In this document: positions 60,014-64,000 of the stretch, piece after piece
How the letters are laid out: every line of letters begins with the position of its first letter
Numbering within the stretch: the first letter of the stretch is position 1
Source of the DNA: Cellulophaga fucicola
Lineage (GTDB): Bacteria > Bacteroidota > Bacteroidia > Flavobacteriales > Flavobacteriaceae
DNA: 64,000 nucleotides
NCBI RefSeq assembly: GCF_900119145.1
Contig: NZ_FPIY01000001.1
Span: forward strand, 62,001 to 126,000
Direction: 5' to 3'
Translations under genes and position numbers: made by a program
Notes under the pieces: generated by a model
What the model was told of the DNA's origin: nothing
Seen by the model: the letters and a program-made list of their open reading frames with translations, nothing else
Database searches by the model: none

Positions 60014-61336
60014 ATGTTCAATATTAAAAAGATATTAAAAATAAGTATTTACATTACAATTGTACTAACCATAATAAATGTGTTAGGTACTATTAGTAAC
60101 GGCTTTTCTTTAACCAATACATTACGTAGTGTGGCTATTGGTTTTTTGTATTCATTTGTTTTAAGTTGTGTAAACTCTTATTATTTTCAGTATATATCTA
60201 GTATTTATAGTTGGGAGGAGCAACCTAAAAAAAGACTATGGCTTGGTGCATTAGGGTCTGTTGTGCTAACACTTATTGCTTTTGCAATTGTAAAGTTTAT
60301 AATAGCTATTGTACTTTTTGGTAATAGTGTAGAGTATTATGTAAACAGCCAAACGTTGTCTCCGTATATGATTGCTATACTAATATCTATAGTGGTTTCT
60401 TTAGCATTACACGCTTACTATTTTTACAAGTACATACAAGACTCTAAAATAAAAGAACAAAAAATAATAGCAGGTACAGCATCTGCAAAGTTCGATGCTT
60501 TAAAAAATCAGTTAGATCCGCATTTTTTATTTAATAGTTTAAATGTGTTAACTAGTTTAATAGAAGAAGACCCGTTCCAGGCACAAAAGTTTACCACATC
60601 ATTATCTAAAGTATATAGGTATGTTTTAGAGCAGAAAAATAAAGATTTGGTGACTGTAGATGAAGAGTTGCAGTTTGCTAAAACATACATACGCTTACTA
60701 AAAATGAGGTTTGAAGAGAGTATTGTTTTTGAAGTGCCAGAAAAAAGCAGCAATCCAGACGCTAAAATTATACCATTATCGCTACAATTATTATTAGAAA
60801 ATGCGGTAAAACACAACGTAGTATCATCTAACAAACCTTTACATTTAAAGGTAGAAGAAATAGATAATATGTTAATAGTGAGTAACAATTTACAGGAGAA
60901 AAAAGTTGTTAAAAAGAGTAGTGGAGTTGGACTTAAAAACATACATCAGCGCTACAAAATGCTAACAGACAGAACAGTAATTATTAACAAAGAAGCAACA
61001 GAATTTAGTGTTCACTTGCCAATCTTAACCAAAAAAGTATCAATCATGGAAACGCAAAAAGTACATTTAGACGAAAAACGATATCAAAGAGCAAAAGAAC
61101 GAGTAGAAAAAATAAAAGGGTTTACATATAATCTAGTAGCATATTGTTTTGTTATTCCTTTTTTAATTTGGTTAAATTACCAAACAACAGATTTCCCTTG
61201 GTCAGTATTTCCTGCCTTTGGATGGGGCTTAGGGTTAGCTGCTCACGGTATGGAGGCTTTTGGTTACAATCCTTTGTTTGGTAGAAACTGGGAAAATCGT
61301 AAGATAAAAGAATATATGGAAGACGATAAGTTTTAA
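60014..61336 (+). CDS. LytS-type sensor histidine kinase with C-terminal 2TM domain
   Basis: 440 residues. Four transmembrane helices (about 7-28, 36-58, 74-102, 112-140), a His_kinase domain with His170 in LDPHFLFNSLNVL, HATPase segments LLLENAVKHN and SGVGLKNIHQRYKML, then an unusual extra C-terminal 2TM domain (about 360-440): RVEKIKGFTYNLVAYCFVIP, WGLGLAAHGMEAF, NWENRKIKEYMED. The same 2TM module recurs as three separate proteins behind it. No sensor domain outside the membrane is visible, so a membrane-derived signal is likely. It should phosphorylate the LytTR regulator at 62445. Confidence 0.92.
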   Translation: MFNIKKILKISIYITIVLTIINVLGTISNGFSLTNTLRSVAIGFLYSFVLSCVNSYYFQYISSIYSWEEQPKKRLWLGALGSVVLTLIAFAIVKFIIAIVLFGNSVEYYVNSQTLSPYMIAILISIVVSLALHAYYFYKYIQDSKIKEQKIIAGTASAKFDALKNQLDPHFLFNSLNVLTSLIEEDPFQAQKFTTSLSKVYRYVLEQKNKDLVTVDEELQFAKTYIRLLKMRFEESIVFEVPEKSSNPDAKIIPLSLQLLLENAVKHNVVSSNKPLHLKVEEIDNMLIVSNNLQEKKVVKKSSGVGLKNIHQRYKMLTDRTVIINKEATEFSVHLPILTKKVSIMETQKVHLDEKRYQRAKERVEKIKGFTYNLVAYCFVIPFLIWLNYQTTDFPWSVFPAFGWGLGLAAHGMEAFGYNPLFGRNWENRKIKEYMEDDKF

Positions 61337-61370
61337 AAAAAATACACCAACTAACCTTAAAAACAAAACT

Positions 61371-61676
61371 ATGGAGATTAACACTAACGAAGACAAGTAT
61401 ATAAGAGCTAAAGAGCGTGTAAAGGACGAAAAAGAGTTTTATAATAAGGTAATATCTTCTTCTTTTACAGTAGCCGTAGTGGCGGCAATAAATTACTATG
61501 TAAACGAATTTAGTAACCCTTGGTTTTTATGGGTTGTGTTAGGTGTAGGTATTAGCCTTGCTTTTAAAGCAGTAAAAGTATTTAATGTTTTTCCTTTTAT
61601 GGGTAAAGACTGGGAGCAGAAGAAAATTAACCAGTTGATGAAGGAGGATGAGGAAACTAACAAAAAATGGAGGTAA
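61371..61676 (+). CDS. 2TM domain membrane protein (copy 1)
   Basis: 101 residues, a bare 2TM domain: charged start (NEDKYIRAKERVKDEKEFYNKV), two hydrophobic helices (SSSFTVAVVAAINYYV, WFLWVVLGVGISLAFKAVKV) and a tail with GKDWEQKKINQLMKED. Compared with the other copies it lacks the His-Gly at the end of helix 2. Thirty-four nt after the kinase; its stop is fused to the next start as TAATG. Confidence 0.88.
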   Translation: MEINTNEDKYIRAKERVKDEKEFYNKVISSSFTVAVVAAINYYVNEFSNPWFLWVVLGVGISLAFKAVKVFNVFPFMGKDWEQKKINQLMKEDEETNKKWR

Positions 61677-62008
61677 TGGAAGATTATAGTCAGGAATATA
61701 GAAATGAAAAGCTAGAGAGAGCCAAAGAAAAAATAAAGCAGCTAAAAGGATTTTACGTACACCTAACGGTATATGTTTTGGTAAACGCCTTTATTGTTGG
61801 TAGTGTTATTTATAACTCAGGATGGGATGGCTTCTTAAACATAGGAACTTACTTTACACCATTTTTTTGGGGAATAGGACTTGTTGGTCATTATTCTAAA
61901 GTATATGGTTCGTTACCATTTTTTAGTAAAGATTGGGAAAAGCGACAGATAGAAAAGTATATGGAAAAGGAAAAAAGAGAGTCAGATGACTTTTTAAAAA
62001 AGAAATAA
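61676..62008 (+). CDS. 2TM domain membrane protein (copy 2)
   Basis: 110 residues: YRNEKLERAKEKIKQLKGFYVHLTVYVLVNAFIVG (helix 1), a central loop, TPFFWGIGLVGHYSKVYG (helix 2 with His), and FSKDWEKRQIEKYMEKEK. I choose ATG 61676 because it forms a TAATG overlap with the preceding stop; an ATG at 61667 in the same frame is possible and would overlap by 10 nt. Translationally coupled to copy 1 and, 1 nt apart, to copy 3. Confidence 0.87.
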   Translation: MEDYSQEYRNEKLERAKEKIKQLKGFYVHLTVYVLVNAFIVGSVIYNSGWDGFLNIGTYFTPFFWGIGLVGHYSKVYGSLPFFSKDWEKRQIEKYMEKEKRESDDFLKKK

Positions 62009-62009
62009 A

Positions 62010-62351
62010 ATGAAAAAAGAACCATTGAGTAAATTAGCAAGAGCAGAGAAAAAGGTAAAAGAAATTAAGGATTTTTATAATCATTTAGCTTGGTTTTTAG
62101 TGGTTAATATTGTGGTCTTTATTGTTAGATTTAAAATGTTAGATATCTTCTCTATTGAATTTGATTCTGTAGGAAAAAACATTACTAATTGGATTGATGT
62201 TAATATGACGATAATGCCGTTACTTTGGTTGTTTGGTTTAACCTGCCATGGACTTTATGTTTTTAAAGACAAGTTTCGTTTTTATGAAAACTGGGAGCAA
62301 CGCCAAATTGAAAAATATATGGAAGAAGATAACGATACAAAGTACATGTAG
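62010..62351 (+). CDS. 2TM domain membrane protein (copy 3)
   Basis: 113 residues: LARAEKKVKEIKDFYNHLAWFLVVNIVVFIVRF (helix 1), a loop about 20 residues longer than in copy 2, IMPLLWLFGLTCHGLYVFK (helix 2 with Cys-His-Gly), and YENWEQRQIEKYMEEDND. Begins 1 nt after the stop of copy 2. Four 2TM modules in one operon (one fused to the kinase) is the notable point; they may form hetero-oligomers around the kinase. Confidence 0.87.
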   Translation: MKKEPLSKLARAEKKVKEIKDFYNHLAWFLVVNIVVFIVRFKMLDIFSIEFDSVGKNITNWIDVNMTIMPLLWLFGLTCHGLYVFKDKFRFYENWEQRQIEKYMEEDNDTKYM

Positions 62352-62444
62352 TTTTAAATTATAGAATCTTAAATTTTAAAAATAGAACAGGTAGTTTTAG
62401 ATTAATTTTTATAAGTTGCCAACAATAACTAAATAGCCAAACTA

Positions 62445-63200
62445 ATGAATGTAATAATTATTGAAGATGAAAAACCAGCAGCAAGAAGACTCAGTAGATT
62501 GCTTGCAGAGTTAGATGTAACAGTTTCTAAAATGTTACACTCGGTTGAAGAATCTATAATTTGGTTTAACGAGAACAAGCATCCAGAATTAATTTTTTTA
62601 GACATACAATTATCAGATGGATTGTCTTTTGAAATTTTTGATCAAGTAGAAGTAAAAAGTTCTATTATTTTTACCACTGCTTATGACGAATATGCACTGC
62701 AAGCTTTTAAATTAAATAGCATAGATTATTTACTAAAACCTATAGATGATGAGGAGCTAGAAATTGCAGTAAAAAAGTATAAGGATATGACCTCTTCTAA
62801 GACTCAAATATCTGTAGATTTTGAAGACATAAAAAGATTGTTAGTTAACCCAATAGAACGCGAATATAAAAAACGATTTACAGTTAAGGTAGGGCAGCAT
62901 ATAAAGATTATAAATGCAGATGAGATAGAATGCTTTTATAGCGAGAATAAAGGTACCTATGCAGCTACTGCAGATGGTAGAAATTACCTATTAGATCTTA
63001 CCCTTGAGAATTTAGAATCTGAGCTAGAACCTAAAAACTTTTTTAGAGTTAGCCGTAAGTTTTATGTAAATGTAAGTTTTATAAAAGATATTGTATCTTA
63101 CACAAATTCTAGATTAAAACTAGTATTAAATAAGTACAATGAGTCAGAAATTATAGTGAGCAGAGAAAAGGTAAAAGACTTTAAGTTGTGGTTAGAGTAA
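62445..63200 (+). CDS. LytTR family response regulator
   Basis: 251 residues. Receiver domain 1-120 with phospho-acceptor Asp53 in LIFLDIQLSDG, Thr in FTTAYDEYALQAF and Lys in YLLKPIDDEEL; LytTR DNA-binding domain about 145-251 (FTVKVGQHIKIINADEIECFYSENKG ... FFRVSRKFYVNVSFIKDI). LytTR proteins bind two short direct repeats; matching repeats occur at three promoters in this window, including that of its own operon. Separated from copy 3 by 93 nt; ends at a strong terminator. Confidence 0.95.
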   Translation: MNVIIIEDEKPAARRLSRLLAELDVTVSKMLHSVEESIIWFNENKHPELIFLDIQLSDGLSFEIFDQVEVKSSIIFTTAYDEYALQAFKLNSIDYLLKPIDDEELEIAVKKYKDMTSSKTQISVDFEDIKRLLVNPIEREYKKRFTVKVGQHIKIINADEIECFYSENKGTYAATADGRNYLLDLTLENLESELEPKNFFRVSRKFYVNVSFIKDIVSYTNSRLKLVLNKYNESEIIVSREKVKDFKLWLE

Positions 63201-63240
63201 TTGTTTTTAAATAGCTGGATTATAATATTTTAATAATATA

Positions 63241-63280
63241 AAAAAACCTAGTATAAGTTTTCTCTATACTAGGTTTTTTT
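63241..63280. terminator. Bidirectional terminator
   Basis: Stem AAAACCTAGTATA / TATACTAGGTTTT with A- and T-runs, between the LytTR regulator gene and the convergent LETM1-related gene. Confidence 0.92.
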
Positions 63281-63296
63281 ATGCTTTTAGGTATCG

Positions 63297-64000
63297 TTAC
63301 TCTATTCTGTTCTCATCAAAAGAAGATGGTAGTAATTTAGGAATCAATTTAATAAAAATAGGTAGTAAAATAGCTCCTCCTGGCAGCATAAAAATTGCTA
63401 AGGAAGGTATGCTTTTAAAAATATCTAAGAGTTGGTTTTGTACTTTTCTCTTCTCTTCTACACTTAAATTTGTAACCGTAGACTTAGAAATTAAGGCTAC
63501 TAATTCCTTGCTTTCAGATAACTCTTTTTGCAATCTTTTACTATTTCTTAGTATTAATTTATTGGCAAATTTAGAAGTGTTATCATAGAATTTTTCAGCT
63601 AGATTATGGTCTTTTAAATGTGGTATTTTTTTAGCGTTTTCTTTAAAAAACACAGCTACTTTTTCTATTGAATTTTCAACCTCTTTTTTTGATAAATTTA
63701 GATCGTTTGCAATGCCAAAAACAAACTCCGATTCTTTGTAGTCTAGGGTTAAATCTTCCCATGCTGTAACGCAAATAATATCCATTAAATATTGGTATTC
63801 TATGGGCGTAAATTTGTCTATTAAACGGGCTCTGTATTGTGCGTCAAAATGATGATAATCGTCTGGTAAAAATGATAAAGAAGCAATAAATAAATAGCTT
63901 AATCGCTCGTCATATTTTTGCTGATGTTTAGAATTTAGCGTGTGGTGTACAAGATTTATTAGGATATATTCTAACTCTTCTGCATACTTTTTAATGTCTT
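63297..64000 (-). CDS. LETM1-related protein (C-terminal part, cut by window edge)
   Basis: The frame is open from the stop at 63297 to the window edge, so about 234 C-terminal residues are visible and the start is outside. An ATG at 63785 is internal: upstream codons read HHTLNSKHQQKYDERLSYLF, SLSFLPDDYHHFDAQYRARL and FTPIEYQYL in the same frame. The C terminus FKSIPSLAIFMLPGGAILLPIFIKLIPKLLP is the LETM1-like membrane segment seen in a Bacteroidota family annotated as LETM1-related, biofilm-associated. LETM1 in mitochondria is a cation/proton exchanger; the bacterial function is unproven. Confidence 0.78.
   Translation of the reverse strand, partial: DIKKYAEELEYILINLVHHTLNSKHQQKYDERLSYLFIASLSFLPDDYHHFDAQYRARLIDKFTPIEYQYLMDIICVTAWEDLTLDYKESEFVFGIANDLNLSKKEVENSIEKVAVFFKENAKKIPHLKDHNLAEKFYDNTSKFANKLILRNSKRLQKELSESKELVALISKSTVTNLSVEEKRKVQNQLLDIFKSIPSLAIFMLPGGAILLPIFIKLIPKLLPSSFDENRIE

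Noticed and set aside
63297-63785. 162-residue protein starting at ATG 63785
   Set aside because: The frame stays open and protein-like up to the window edge, so this ATG is internal to a longer gene.

Overview
The window is chromosomal DNA from a low-GC Bacteroidota, almost certainly a marine-type Flavobacteriaceae. Evidence: a T9SS C-terminal sorting domain and SprB-like repeats on a secreted nuclease, family-typical proteins (DUF4252, DUF3276, DUF1573 next to nusB and yajC, 2TM proteins, head-GIN/DUF2807, a LETM1-related protein), lipoproteins with Bacteroidota-style signals, the bacteroidete promoter form (TTG - about 20 bp - TAnnTTTG) in front of many genes, and hardly any Shine-Dalgarno sequences. 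Coding is dense, terminators are clear, and I see no phage, transposase, CRISPR or restriction system.

Layout. 1-3.4 kb: vitamin B12 uptake (BtuF-like lipoprotein fragment, cobalamin riboswitch, BtuB, BtuG-like propeller lipoprotein). 3.4-8.3 kb: S41 protease, ECF sigma/anti-sigma-like/DUF4252 cluster, MscS channel. 8.4-14.1 kb: one 1889-residue secreted protein with two unrelated nuclease domains. 14.2-31.8 kb: housekeeping and stress genes (purB, sirtuin, trmH, PPK2, M28 and M14 peptidases, a cyclophilin-FKBP fusion, csaA, an ABC exporter, nusB-DUF1573-yajC, TspO). 31.8-34.5 kb: an orphan hybrid two-component sensor whose DNA-binding end is cut short. 34.8-35.5 kb: tRNA-Arg, tRNA-Ser and tRNA-Pro. 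35.6-39.9 kb: a one-strand accessory block with two decayed genes. 40-55 kb: patatin, MFS, formylglycine-generating enzyme, trxB, an alpha-oxoamine synthase/dipeptide epimerase pair, PadR-PspC-DUF2807, an OxyR/Dps pair. 55-64 kb: DUF2141, a rluF-headed operon, and a LytS kinase-2TM-2TM-2TM-LytTR operon, ending in a LETM1-related gene cut by the window edge.

The most interesting observation is regulatory. Three separate promoters (in front of the LytS/2TM operon at 59889, of the DUF2807 lipoprotein at 47826, and of the DUF2141 protein at 55688) share the same architecture: two direct repeats of about ACAATTSAGT at an exact 21-bp period, then 32 bp, then a weak -7 box. The repeats fit the described LytTR-domain target closely, and the only LytTR regulator in the window is encoded by one of the three operons. 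This suggests an autoregulated envelope-stress-like regulon joining 2TM membrane proteins, a head-GIN lipoprotein and DUF2141.

All functions are read from protein motifs and gene context; nothing here was checked by database search.
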